Positions 1 through 9,533 of a stretch of DNA of 64,000 bases are shown piece by piece (the first letter of the stretch is position 1; each line of letters starts with the position of its first letter). Source of the stretch: an uncultured Pelagibacteraceae bacterium (GTDB lineage Bacteria > Pseudomonadota > Alphaproteobacteria > Pelagibacterales > AG-422-B15); NCBI GenBank assembly GCA_902617525.1, contig CACMWW010000003.1:62001-126000 (forward strand), written 5' to 3'. Below the pieces are notes generated by a model. That model saw only the letters and a list, made by a program, of their open reading frames with translations. It was not told the DNA's origin and made no database searches. A program made the translations under genes and the position numbers.

Positions 1-1
1 G

Positions 2-3000
2 AATGAAGATGCAACAATTAATCGAAGCACTTCGGACTCTCAAGAGTTAGATCATGACGACACCGACCCTGATGCCGATGATGCGTCTGGTAGCTTTACA
101 ATCACTGCAATTAGAACAGGAAGAGAATCTGCAACCAGTGGAACAACTGCAGGCACAATCGGACAGGCTCTAAATGGTACTTACGGTGTATTAACTGTAG
201 CTGCAGATGGTAGCTATAGCTATGCCGCAACCAGAAGCGGAGCAGATGCGTTAGCGGCAGGAGTATCAGCAATTGATTATTTTACCTATACAGTAAGAGA
301 TCATGCAAGCAGTCCAAATGATACAGATACTGCTGAGCTTGCAATAACAGTAACAGGAGTAGGTCCAAGTGCGAGCAATGATACTGGCAGTGTAAATGAA
401 AATGCAACTCTAACAGCAAATGCTGGTGCAGGTGTAATTGCAAATGACACAGGTGGCGACACAGAAAGTCTCGCAGTTACTAACATCAGTTCAAATGCTA
501 CTGGAAACAGTGGTAACGCTGCTCAAGGTGTTCTTGGAACATATGGTACGCTCACAGTAGCTGCTGATGGCAGTTATACTTATGTTGCTAACACAGCAGC
601 AGCAGAAGCACTCGATGCAGGTGACGAAGTCACAGATATTTTTACTTATACAGTCAAAGATGATGATGATGTTAATTCAGATACAGCAACTCTAACGATT
701 ACAGTTACAGGTGTAGACGATGACCCAGTTGGTAACAATGATGCAGGCGCAATCAATGAGGATAAAACCCTTACTGTTAGCGCGGGAAGCGGAGTATTAT
801 CAAATGATACTGATGCAGATGCTAGTTCAAGTCTATCAGTTTCTGCAATTTCGGGCGGTACAGTTGGTGCATCATTAAATGGAACCTATGGTGTTCTGAC
901 TTTGAGTTCAGATGGTAGTTATACTTATGTTGCAAATGGTAGAAGTGAGGATGGTCTCGCTGCTGACGCCACGGCAACCGATACATTCACGTATACCGTA
1001 AGTGATGGAGCAGGAACAACCGATACAGCAGATTTAGTCATCACAGTAACCGGAGTTGGTCCGCAAGCCGTTAATGATACCGGTGCAGTCAATGAAGATG
1101 CCACTTTAACAGTAAATGAAGCATCTGGTGTAATCAGTAATGATGATGACAATGCAAGTTACGACGTAGAGAGTTTAGCCATAACTGGCATTTCTCACGG
1201 CGTTACTGGAAATAGTGGTAATGCTGCACAAGCTGTTACTGGAACATACGGTGTTTTAACTATGGCGGCTGATGGTAGCTATACATATGTTGCTAACCAA
1301 GCAGCGGCTGATGAACTTGATCCGAGTGAGACGGCAACAGATGTGTTTACATACACCGTTAAAGACGATGCTGATAAAAATGCCAGTACTGCAACATTAA
1401 CCATAACCGTAACGGGGTTAGCTGATGCAATCACTGCTGTTGATGATACAGATGCAGTAAATGCTGGTAGCACAATTTCGAGAAGCACGAGCGATACACA
1501 AGAACTTGATCACGATGACACCGATGATGATGGTGATGATGTTCCAGGTAGCTTAACCATTACAGCAATACGAACTGGTCAAAAATCAGGCAGTGGTGAC
1601 GCTAAAACACTTGGGCAATCGTTTACTACAACTTATGGAACAGTAACAATCAATGCTGACGGTTCATATTCTTACGCTGCCAATCGAAGTGGCGCAATGA
1701 GCTTATCTGATGGTGCGACTGCAGTTGATTACTTCACATATACTGTAAGAGACCAATCTGGCAATACCTCTAATGGACAACTTGCAATTACTGTGACTGG
1801 AATTGACTCAGGATCAAATAACGCTCCTGTTGCCAATAACGATACTGGAGCTGTTGATGAAGATGCAACACTTACAGTAAATGCAGCCAGTGGGGCTGAA
1901 TCAAATGATAGTGATCCAGATGGAGATGATATTTCTGTTGTGGCTATATCTGGAGGATCTGTTGGCTCAGCTGTAACAGGTACTTATGGACAATTAACAA
2001 TAGCTGCTGATGGAAGTTACACGTACGTAGCAAACCAAGCAGCAGCTGATGCGCTTGATGCTGGGGATCAAGTAACAGATGTGTTCACATATACTCTTCA
2101 AGATGATGGCACTCCAAACTTGCAGGACACAGCGACAATTACTATAACAGTGACAGGTGTAGACGATGATCCTGTAGGTGTTAATGATGCAGGCGCTGTC
2201 AATGAAGATGCTACACTATCAGTAAATGCTGGAAGCGGTGTTTTGTCTAATGATACTGATGCAGATGCAAGCTCAAGTTTATCTGTTTCAGGTATCAACG
2301 GGGGTACAGTCGGCCAAGCATTAACAGGAACATACGGTACCCTCACACTCAATTCTGATGGCAGCTATTCATATGCTGCAAATACCACTGGTGCTGATGG
2401 GTTAGCACATGGCGCAACTGCAACCGATACATTTACTTATACTGTAAGTGATGGAGCGGGAACAACCGATACAGCAAATTTAGTCATCACAGTTACAGGT
2501 GTAGGTCCAGTCGGTTCAGCGGATACGGCTACTGCAACTGAGAACCAAACATTATCAGTTAATGCGGCAAGTGGAGTATTAACAAACGATACTGGCGGAG
2601 ATACGGAGAGCCTTGCTGTTACTAATGTGTCGTCAAACGGTACAGGTGCTAGCGGCGGTGCAGGAGCTGGAGTTTTAGGTACTTATGGAACATTAACAGT
2701 AGCGGCTGATGGAAGTTATACATACATAGCGAATACGGCTGCAGCAGAAGCCTTGGATGCAGGCGATAGTGTCACCGAAGTATTTACATACACTGTAAAG
2801 GATGATGACGATAAGAACTCATCGACTGCAACTCTTACAATAACTATAAATGGAGCTAACGATGCAATTGTTGCTGTTGATGATACGGATAGTGTCAATG
2901 AGGATGCAACTATTAGTCGAACCGTAAGTGACCCAGAGGAACTAGATCATGACGATACAGATGTTGATGGTGATGATACCAGTGGAAGTTTTACAATAAC

Positions 3001-3985
3001 CGATATCAGAACAGGTCCAAAAGATGGAACAGGAACTGATGGTACGGTTGGAGTTGCACTAACTGGTGAGTTTGGAACACTGACAGTGAATGCGGATGGA
3101 TCATATACTTATGTTGCAGATCAAGACAAATCAGATCAATTGGCTACTGGCGCAACAGGAACAGATACATTTACTTATACAGTTAGTGATGGTACAGAAA
3201 CGTCAACTGCTCAATTGACTTTTACAGTTACTGGTATCAATGACAACGATCCTGTTGCAGTTGATGATACAGATACTGTTAAACGTGATGCTTCTATAAC
3301 GCGTGATGCTGGTTCAGCGTTTGATGTTGACTCAGATGATACAGATGCGGATAGTGACTCTCTTACAATTTCAGAAGTACGTACTGGCCAAGTTGAAGGC
3401 GGGGGTAGAGGAGGCAGCAGTTCTGTTGGAACTACGCTTGTAGGAACTTATGGTACCTTGACATTAAATGCTGACGGTAGCTATACCTATGCGGCAGATC
3501 AGGATGCAGCAAATAGTTTGAAAAGGGGCGATAGTGCCATTGATTATTTTAACTATACCGTCACAGATGGAAGCAGAACAGATACCGGAGTAATTGCCAT
3601 AACAGTTAGTGGTATCAGTGATCCACCGGTTCCAAGGGATGATACATTGGCAGTTGATGCAGGCGCTACAGCTACAAAAAATGCAGCAAAAGGTGTGCTT
3701 AAAAATGATACAGACCCGGATGGAGATACTTTAACGGTCGATAGTATAAGAACTGGTAGAGAAAATAAAACTGGCACATCTGGCACAGTTGGCACAGCAC
3801 TAACTGGAACTTACGGTGATCTTACGATTAATTCTGATGGTAGTTATGAGTATAAAGCAAACAATGCTGGACGGCTTAATCCAGGTGAAACAGCCACAGA
3901 ATATTTTACTTATACAGCAACAGATACCGATACATCGGTAGCAGCTCAAATCGCAATTACAGTTACCGGTATAAATGATCCACCT
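2..3985 (+). repeat. Array of eleven VCBS repeats with a four-repeat super-period
   Basis: Repeats begin near 2, 395, 755, 1091, 1460, 1856, 2201, 2537, 2897, 3281 and 3656, giving unit lengths of 393, 360, 336, 369, 396, 345, 336, 360, 384 and 375 bases. Units 1, 5 and 9 share an insert containing QELDHDDTD or EELDHDDTD. Units 3 and 7 share NDTDADASSSLSVS and identical length. Units 2 and 8 share NDTGGDTESLAVTN and identical length. The order therefore repeats roughly every four units. Similar units use different synonymous codons. Confidence 0.85.
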
Positions 3986-5359
3986 GAACTATTATATCCT
4001 GTTCGAGATCCAAATATAGTTGTTGGCGAGCCAATCATTATTAGACACAAGCAAATTTTTGATGACCCAGACACAGGTATTTATGACATCGCAGAATACA
4101 AGATTATTGATCCTGAAACAGAATCAGAAACCAGTCTGCCAGATGGACTGAGATTAAAACAAAATAAGCTCCATGGAACCATCAACACACCTGGGACCTA
4201 TACAATTACGATTAGAGCAATCGATGGTGAAGGACTTTATGCTGATCATACGTTTACAATTACAGTAAATCCTAAACCAGTAGAAATGGTTGAAAAAGAG
4301 ACACCTGATGAAGAACCTACACCTCCATCTAAACCAATTGTTATTAAACCAAAAAAAGATTTTTTAGCAGCTATTCAAGAGACCATTACTGAGGCGCCAG
4401 CAATCAGCGATGATGGGTTCACACTTGATACAGTTTCAATTGCTGATACCGCTTCTCTCTCAAAACCATTGAAGTTTAACGGTGGATTGAGATTGATGGA
4501 TGCTGTTGCAAACGAAGTTTCAGGCGATACAGAATCTGATCTAAAAGTTGGAGTTAAACTAAATGATGATAATCAGAAAAATGTTGAATTGTACTCAGGT
4601 CAGCTTTCTAACGGTGAAGCTTTACCTGAATGGATTAAGGTCAATCCTGAAACTGGAGAAACAACAGCTGATATGCCAGAAGGTGTTGAAGCGGTCGAGG
4701 TTCAGTTGGTAGCCCTTGATAAAGACGGAAACACAAGAGATATTAATATTGTTTTAGATAAAGCTAAAATTAAAGGCGACCAAGATTTCACAAGGGGAGC
4801 TGTTGATCAGGCAAGGGTCGTTGTTGATAATGATTCAAATGTAAACTTGATTAGAGAGAACAATAATGCATCAAGTAATGCGGCAAATAATAATTTGAAC
4901 GCTGAAACAGATTTTGAAGGTACAATGAAGCTAAGCAGTCTTCAAATGAATGCGGGCCAATTCACAGTTGATGTAATTGATGACAATCAGTCAAATGTGA
5001 AAATGTACAAAGCAGAGCTCAAAGGTGGTGGCGCATTGCCTGATTGGATTACAATTGATCCTGAAACTGGAAAAATTGCAGCTGACCCGTCAAAGGGAAG
5101 AACAGGCTCAGCAGCCCCAGCATTCTTAACTGAAAGCCTTCAAGTTCTTGAACTGAAAATTATTGCTGAAGACGAAGATGGAAAAGAAAGAATTATTGAA
5201 GTTGAGATTGATCTTAATGAAATAACTGAAAACGAGTCAGATGGCGAAAATTCTGCAACAAACGATGAAATCTCTTTCATTCCACTTGATGAACAATTAA
5301 AGCTACATGCTAAAGCAGCAGATAGCTATGGCGAAAAGATTGTATCTCTAGTAAGTTAA
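2..5359 (+). CDS. Giant VCBS-repeat surface/secreted protein, 5' end outside window
   Basis: This is the C-terminal part (about 1785 residues) of a very large repetitive extracellular protein. The ORF track begins at a TTG at 902, but the same frame is open without a stop back to base 2, so the gene starts upstream of the window. It contains eleven VCBS-type repeats with the hallmarks GTYGxLTxxxDGSYxY, DxFTYTVxD and xITVTG. Next comes an Ig/cadherin-like unit (about 3990-4275), a Pro/Lys linker, and two related C-terminal modules containing LPEWIKVNPETG and LPDWITIDPETG. No RTX nonapeptides, LPxTG motif or TM anchor is visible. It is rich in Thr, Asp and Ala and looks higher in G+C than its neighbours. 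VCBS proteins are typically adhesins or biofilm proteins. The three genes behind it probably export or process it. Confidence 0.85.
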   Translation, partial: NEDATINRSTSDSQELDHDDTDPDADDASGSFTITAIRTGRESATSGTTAGTIGQALNGTYGVLTVAADGSYSYAATRSGADALAAGVSAIDYFTYTVRDHASSPNDTDTAELAITVTGVGPSASNDTGSVNENATLTANAGAGVIANDTGGDTESLAVTNISSNATGNSGNAAQGVLGTYGTLTVAADGSYTYVANTAAAEALDAGDEVTDIFTYTVKDDDDVNSDTATLTITVTGVDDDPVGNNDAGAINEDKTLTVSAGSGVLSNDTDADASSSLSVSAISGGTVGASLNGTYGVLTLSSDGSYTYVANGRSEDGLAADATATDTFTYTVSDGAGTTDTADLVITVTGVGPQAVNDTGAVNEDATLTVNEASGVISNDDDNASYDVESLAITGISHGVTGNSGNAAQAVTGTYGVLTMAADGSYTYVANQAAADELDPSETATDVFTYTVKDDADKNASTATLTITVTGLADAITAVDDTDAVNAGSTISRSTSDTQELDHDDTDDDGDDVPGSLTITAIRTGQKSGSGDAKTLGQSFTTTYGTVTINADGSYSYAANRSGAMSLSDGATAVDYFTYTVRDQSGNTSNGQLAITVTGIDSGSNNAPVANNDTGAVDEDATLTVNAASGAESNDSDPDGDDISVVAISGGSVGSAVTGTYGQLTIAADGSYTYVANQAAADALDAGDQVTDVFTYTLQDDGTPNLQDTATITITVTGVDDDPVGVNDAGAVNEDATLSVNAGSGVLSNDTDADASSSLSVSGINGGTVGQALTGTYGTLTLNSDGSYSYAANTTGADGLAHGATATDTFTYTVSDGAGTTDTANLVITVTGVGPVGSADTATATENQTLSVNAASGVLTNDTGGDTESLAVTNVSSNGTGASGGAGAGVLGTYGTLTVAADGSYTYIANTAAAEALDAGDSVTEVFTYTVKDDDDKNSSTATLTITINGANDAIVAVDDTDSVNEDATISRTVSDPEELDHDDTDVDGDDTSGSFTITDIRTGPKDGTGTDGTVGVALTGEFGTLTVNADGSYTYVADQDKSDQLATGATGTDTFTYTVSDGTETSTAQLTFTVTGINDNDPVAVDDTDTVKRDASITRDAGSAFDVDSDDTDADSDSLTISEVRTGQVEGGGRGGSSSVGTTLVGTYGTLTLNADGSYTYAADQDAANSLKRGDSAIDYFNYTVTDGSRTDTGVIAITVSGISDPPVPRDDTLAVDAGATATKNAAKGVLKNDTDPDGDTLTVDSIRTGRENKTGTSGTVGTALTGTYGDLTINSDGSYEYKANNAGRLNPGETATEYFTYTATDTDTSVAAQIAITVTGINDPPELLYPVRDPNIVVGEPIIIRHKQIFDDPDTGIYDIAEYKIIDPETESETSLPDGLRLKQNKLHGTINTPGTYTITIRAIDGEGLYADHTFTITVNPKPVEMVEKETPDEEPTPPSKPIVIKPKKDFLAAIQETITEAPAISDDGFTLDTVSIADTASLSKPLKFNGGLRLMDAVANEVSGDTESDLKVGVKLNDDNQKNVELYSGQLSNGEALPEWIKVNPETGETTADMPEGVEAVEVQLVALDKDGNTRDINIVLDKAKIKGDQDFTRGAVDQARVVVDNDSNVNLIRENNNASSNAANNNLNAETDFEGTMKLSSLQMNAGQFTVDVIDDNQSNVKMYKAELKGGGALPDWITIDPETGKIAADPSKGRTGSAAPAFLTESLQVLELKIIAEDEDGKERIIEVEIDLNEITENESDGENSATNDEISFIPLDEQLKLHAKAADSYGEKIVSLVS

Positions 5360-5370
5360 TAAATACCTTT

Positions 5371-6090
5371 ATGAACAAAATTGTAACATTTGCGGTAACA
5401 GCGTGCTGCATATTATTGCCTTATAATTTGTCAGCAGAAGAATATTCCACACGTGTTTTAGTAACTGCAACCGAAGAGGCAACACTCTCAAGTGAACTTG
5501 CTGCAAAAGTTGAGTCAATCCCAATTGATGAAGGATCTAAATTTAAAGAGTCTGATATTTTAATTAAATTTGATTGCTCATTTTTTGAAGAACAAAGAAA
5601 AGTTGTTGAAGCGCAATTAGAGAGTGCAAGAGTAACTCTAAAGAGCAATCAAGACCTTGCGTTGATGAGATCCATAGGAGAATATGAGGTTCAGTTATCA
5701 GAAATCGATGTAAAGCGTGCAGAAGCTGAATTACAGATTGCTAAACTCAATACAGATCGATGTATAATTAAAGCCCCATATGATGGTAAAGTTTCTAAAG
5801 TTTTTGTAAACGAGTTTGAAAGCATTGAAAGGCAACAGCCATTGGTTGAAATCATAGGCTCTGGAATTCTTGAGGCCAAATTGATTGTTTCAAGCAAATG
5901 GTTGGCTTGGATCGATGAGGGTTATCCAATGAAAATCAGCATTGATGAAAATGGGCAAACATATAGTGCCAAAATTCACACTATCGGCGTTGATATTGAT
6001 CCCGTCAGCCAAACCATCGACATTACTGCAAAATTTGATGAAAATTATGATACATTACTGCCAGGCATGAGTGGGACAGCAACGTTTTGA
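5371..6090 (+). CDS. Periplasmic adaptor (membrane fusion) protein, HlyD/RND type
   Basis: The 239-residue product has an N-terminal signal peptide (about residues 1-22, ending LSAEE). A first half of a lipoyl domain follows, then an alpha-helical hairpin (about 70-130, Glu/Lys/Gln rich), the second lipoyl half (IKAPYDGKVSKVFV), and a beta-barrel ending LPGMSGTATF. That is the layout of membrane fusion proteins that bridge an inner-membrane pump to an outer-membrane channel, in a short form. It starts 11 bases after the giant VCBS gene with no clear Shine-Dalgarno, so it may depend on translational coupling. Its stop overlaps the next start. No pump ATPase or RND protein lies beside it within the window. 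Confidence 0.8.
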   Translation: MNKIVTFAVTACCILLPYNLSAEEYSTRVLVTATEEATLSSELAAKVESIPIDEGSKFKESDILIKFDCSFFEEQRKVVEAQLESARVTLKSNQDLALMRSIGEYEVQLSEIDVKRAEAELQIAKLNTDRCIIKAPYDGKVSKVFVNEFESIERQQPLVEIIGSGILEAKLIVSSKWLAWIDEGYPMKISIDENGQTYSAKIHTIGVDIDPVSQTIDITAKFDENYDTLLPGMSGTATF

Positions 6091-7424
6091 ATGATAATAC
6101 TTCAATAAAAATAGCAAGACTAATTACTCTTGAGAAAAAATTTCGGACAGCAGAAAACTTATCCGAACTCGGATTTGTTTGTGCAAATGAGTTAAGAAGT
6201 GTTGTTGATTATAATTTTTTATTTTTTCTCACAAAGTCTGCTACAGGTCGACAGAAAGTCCAAACGATCTCTGATATTTCAGTCGTTGATAGAACAGCGC
6301 CGACAGTTACGTTTGTTGAAAGATTAATAAATAAAAAGAAAGTTGAACCTGGAGTTTTTTCAGAAGTTTCAATTAGTGATTTAAGAGAAGATGGTACAAA
6401 TTTAGATTTACCTGTAAATTTTCCAAACGAGTTAATGGTTGTTCCATTAATTTCAAGAATAAAGGGCGATTTAGGTTCTCTAGTTATTGTACGATCTAAT
6501 AAAGTTTCAAATACAGAAAAAGAACTGCTCCAACATATTGCTGAAACATTCAGTCATGCATTGGACTCATTTTTATCAAGAGGATCGATCATATCATTCA
6601 TTGGTAGAATTTTTTCAGGTTGGTTAAAGTGGTTAATATTATCAGCGATTGCACTTGCAATGTTAATGCCAATTAATATATCCGCAGTAGCTCCAGTTGA
6701 GGTTATTGCTAAAAATCCGTCAGTTGTTACATCGCCAGTGAATGGTGTAGTTAAAAAAGTATTAGTTAACACAAATGATGCTGTTGATATTGGCATGGAG
6801 CTTGTAAAACTAGATGATCTTAATTTTAAATCTCAATACGAAATAAACTTACAAGAATTAGAAGTTGCTGAAGCAGAATTACTAAGGGCTAAACAATCCT
6901 CATTTACAAATGATGAGGCAAAAGCAAAACTCGTTGAACTATCAACTGAAGTTGCGTTGAAAAAAAAGCAAGTCGCTTATGCTGAGGAACAATTAAAATA
7001 TTCTGTTATCAAAGCGGAGGTTTCGGGCGTTGCTGTTGTTGAAGACTTTATTGATTGGCAAGGTCGTCCTGTAAATATAGGTGAAAAGATACTAACTATT
7101 GCAAATTCAGACGATATTGAGTTCTTAATTTACCTGCCGACAAAAGACTCACTTTTTATTGAAAAATCCGCAAGAGTTAAGGTTTTTTTAGACAGTAGCC
7201 CACTTAGCTCAATTGAAGGAAAAATATTAAGAACTTCTTACAAACCTGAATTAACAGCCGAGAATATTTTAGCTTATAAAATACACGCTAGCCTTGAGGA
7301 TAATATTGAGCCGCCGCGTATTGGATTACGAGGATCAGCAAAAATTTACGGAGATCGGACATCTCTTTTTTATTATATCTTTAGAGTTCCAATCAATATC
7401 AGCAGACAGTTTTTAGGAATATAA
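6087..7424 (+). CDS. GAF-like domain fused to HlyD-type membrane fusion protein
   Basis: The 445-residue product has a cytoplasmic GAF-like region (about 15-165) and one membrane segment (about 172-195). The periplasmic part is a HlyD-like lipoyl/coiled-coil/lipoyl/barrel unit (VTSPVNGVVKKVLV, then a helical hairpin, then VIKAEVSGVAVVED). The start is TTG at 6087, whose TTGA overlaps the stop of the preceding adaptor; the ATG at 6091 is out of frame. The architecture suggests that export through this adaptor is coupled to a cytoplasmic ligand or protein contact, but the GAF ligand cannot be inferred. The next gene starts immediately after its stop, so the triad is almost certainly one transcript with the VCBS gene. 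Confidence 0.8.
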   Translation: MNDNTSIKIARLITLEKKFRTAENLSELGFVCANELRSVVDYNFLFFLTKSATGRQKVQTISDISVVDRTAPTVTFVERLINKKKVEPGVFSEVSISDLREDGTNLDLPVNFPNELMVVPLISRIKGDLGSLVIVRSNKVSNTEKELLQHIAETFSHALDSFLSRGSIISFIGRIFSGWLKWLILSAIALAMLMPINISAVAPVEVIAKNPSVVTSPVNGVVKKVLVNTNDAVDIGMELVKLDDLNFKSQYEINLQELEVAEAELLRAKQSSFTNDEAKAKLVELSTEVALKKKQVAYAEEQLKYSVIKAEVSGVAVVEDFIDWQGRPVNIGEKILTIANSDDIEFLIYLPTKDSLFIEKSARVKVFLDSSPLSSIEGKILRTSYKPELTAENILAYKIHASLEDNIEPPRIGLRGSAKIYGDRTSLFYYIFRVPINISRQFLGI

Positions 7425-9533
7425 ATGATTGTACCGTCTATCCGACAAGATTTGAAACTTAGTGAGGGACCAAAGAAAGAGGACGGCTCAGCATCATGGC
7501 TTCTTTATGACTCATTAAGAAATAAATACTTTTCAATAAACAAAAAAGCATTTGATCTTCTTAAAAATTGGTCAAGTGGAATTGAGACAACAGAATTTAT
7601 TGAAAAAATTAAAAAAAGTAATTTGTCTATTACACAAGAAGAAATTGAAGAATTTATCAGTTTTCTAAATCTTAATAATTTAACTATTAAAAAAACAAGT
7701 GATGAAGTTAAATCTTTGGTTGTTCAAAAAGAGAAACTAAACAAGCACTGGCTGTTAAAAATTATTCATAATTATTTGTTCTTTAAAATCCCATTATTCA
7801 AACCAGGAAATGGTCTTGAAAACAGTTTACCTTTTGCATTGTTTCTTGGATCGCAAACCAGCAGACTTATAATTTATATTCTGGGGATTATTGGTATCTT
7901 TTTAACAATCCAAAACTATGAAACATTTTTAACAACATTTTCTTATTTCTTTAATGTTAATGGATTGATTTTGTTTGGTATAACGATTGTTTTTGTAAAA
8001 GCCTTGCACGAACTTGGGCACGCATATGTTGCCACTTATTATAAATGTAAAGTTTCTTCAATTGGTCTTGCAATGCTGGTTTTTTTTCCCTTCTTGTACA
8101 CAGATACAACTGATGCATATAAATTAACTGATCATAGAAAACGCTTACTGATTAATTTTGCTGGCATGCTGACTGAATTGCATCTTGCCCTTCTTGCAAC
8201 ATTTGTTTGGGCTGTAAGCCCTGAAGGCGTTATCAAAAGTGCTTCATTTTTTATTGCGACCTCAAGCTGGATATCATCACTTCTTATTAATATCAGTCCG
8301 TTTATGAGATTTGACGGTTACTATGTGCTCTCAGATTTTCTTAAAGCGGAAAATCTTCAACCACGCTCTTTTGCTTTAGGTCGATGGCAGATTAGAGAAT
8401 GGATCTTTGGATTTAAATTCCAACCACCGGAACAACTCATGAGTCAAAGACGGTGGACTTTCATCATTTACGCTTGGATGACATGGATATATCGCTTCTT
8501 CATATTTATTGGAATTGCTTTATTGGTTTATTATTTAACATTCAAAATTCTTGGCATAATTCTGTTCATTATTGAGATTGTTTGGTTCATTTTACTACCA
8601 ATTTGGAGAGAAATTAAACAGTGGTGGGGACTTAGAAGGTACATGCGTTTTAATTGGACTTCATTGAGATCAATTTTTATTTTCTCAGTATTTTTGGCAG
8701 CAATGTTAGTGCCATGGCGAAGTTCACTCAGTCTTCCTGCGGTGATTGATCGAGGTGAAGTTGTCGATATCTATCCAACAGAAGCCTCTGAGATAAAAGA
8801 GATTTTTGTTATCTCAGATCAACAAGTCGAAAAGGGTGATTTATTAATTACAATGATGAGTCCGTCTTTATCAAATAAAGTTGATAAAGCCATTGAGCGC
8901 GTAAAGATGATACAGCAAAAACTGGATCGTCGAATTGGATCAGAGGCTGATATGAGCAACCTCATGGTATTAGAAAACCAATTGAAAGTAGAGTTTGAAA
9001 TTCTTAAAAGTCTTAGAGAGGAAAATGAAAATCTCTCAATTTATGCACCAATGAGTGGGGTAATAAAAGATCTAAAGTATTTAAATAATGGACAGTGGGT
9101 AAATTTAAAAGAAAAATTATTTTCTATTGTTCAATTCAATGACACTAAAGTTGTTGCATTTATAAGTGAGAATGATTTGGATAAACTTGAAAGCAATACA
9201 AGTGGTTATTTCGTTCCAAAAAATAATGAATTTGATGAAACAGAAGTTATATTGGTTTCACAAAATAATACATCGACAGAAGAACTTCCTTACTTATCAT
9301 TAGTATCTACTTTTGGTGGATCAATTGCTTCACGTGAAGTTAAGGGAGATGGAAAAGTTATTTATCGACCAGAAGAAGCCTTATACCAGCTGAATTTTTC
9401 TACAATTACAGAAGTTGAGACTGTTCAGTGGCAAACTGCGGGTAATGTAAAAATTCAAAGTGGAAACTATAATATTTTTCAAAACTTATTTAACTTGGTT
9501 TCATCAACATTAATCAGAGAAAGTGGATTTTAG
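7425..9533 (+). CDS. M50 (site-2 protease family) membrane metallopeptidase fused to HlyD-like domain
   Basis: The 702-residue product has an N-terminal small domain (about 20-90) resembling PqqD/winged-helix peptide-binding modules. Several TM segments carry the zinc motif HELGH at 195-199 and the distal motif NISPFMRFDG at 289-298, the N-x2-P-x4-DG signature of S2P-type proteases. More TM helices run to about 440. A periplasmic lipoyl/helical-hairpin/lipoyl unit follows (about 440-600, with YAPMSGVIKDL). It resembles proteins labelled putative peptide zinc metalloprotease (YydH-like) that sit beside HlyD genes. Context suggests it processes or licenses export of the giant VCBS protein. The substrate is inferred, not shown. 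Confidence 0.8.
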   Translation: MIVPSIRQDLKLSEGPKKEDGSASWLLYDSLRNKYFSINKKAFDLLKNWSSGIETTEFIEKIKKSNLSITQEEIEEFISFLNLNNLTIKKTSDEVKSLVVQKEKLNKHWLLKIIHNYLFFKIPLFKPGNGLENSLPFALFLGSQTSRLIIYILGIIGIFLTIQNYETFLTTFSYFFNVNGLILFGITIVFVKALHELGHAYVATYYKCKVSSIGLAMLVFFPFLYTDTTDAYKLTDHRKRLLINFAGMLTELHLALLATFVWAVSPEGVIKSASFFIATSSWISSLLINISPFMRFDGYYVLSDFLKAENLQPRSFALGRWQIREWIFGFKFQPPEQLMSQRRWTFIIYAWMTWIYRFFIFIGIALLVYYLTFKILGIILFIIEIVWFILLPIWREIKQWWGLRRYMRFNWTSLRSIFIFSVFLAAMLVPWRSSLSLPAVIDRGEVVDIYPTEASEIKEIFVISDQQVEKGDLLITMMSPSLSNKVDKAIERVKMIQQKLDRRIGSEADMSNLMVLENQLKVEFEILKSLREENENLSIYAPMSGVIKDLKYLNNGQWVNLKEKLFSIVQFNDTKVVAFISENDLDKLESNTSGYFVPKNNEFDETEVILVSQNNTSTEELPYLSLVSTFGGSIASREVKGDGKVIYRPEEALYQLNFSTITEVETVQWQTAGNVKIQSGNYNIFQNLFNLVSSTLIRESGF

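Noticed and set aside
902-904. TTG at 902 as start of the giant gene (ORF-track start)
   Set aside because: The same frame is open back to base 2 and encodes complete VCBS repeats upstream, so this TTG is an internal Leu codon.
2-3985. Regularly spaced repeats that might suggest CRISPR
   Set aside because: Units are 336-396 bases, in frame and degenerate, and encode VCBS domains. There are no short identical repeats with unique spacers and no cas genes.
301-4000. Several antisense ORFs of 60-97 codons opposite the VCBS array
   Set aside because: They are rich in Ser, Val and Ala, recur at the repeat period and mirror the codon pattern of the sense gene. They are shadows of the repeats.
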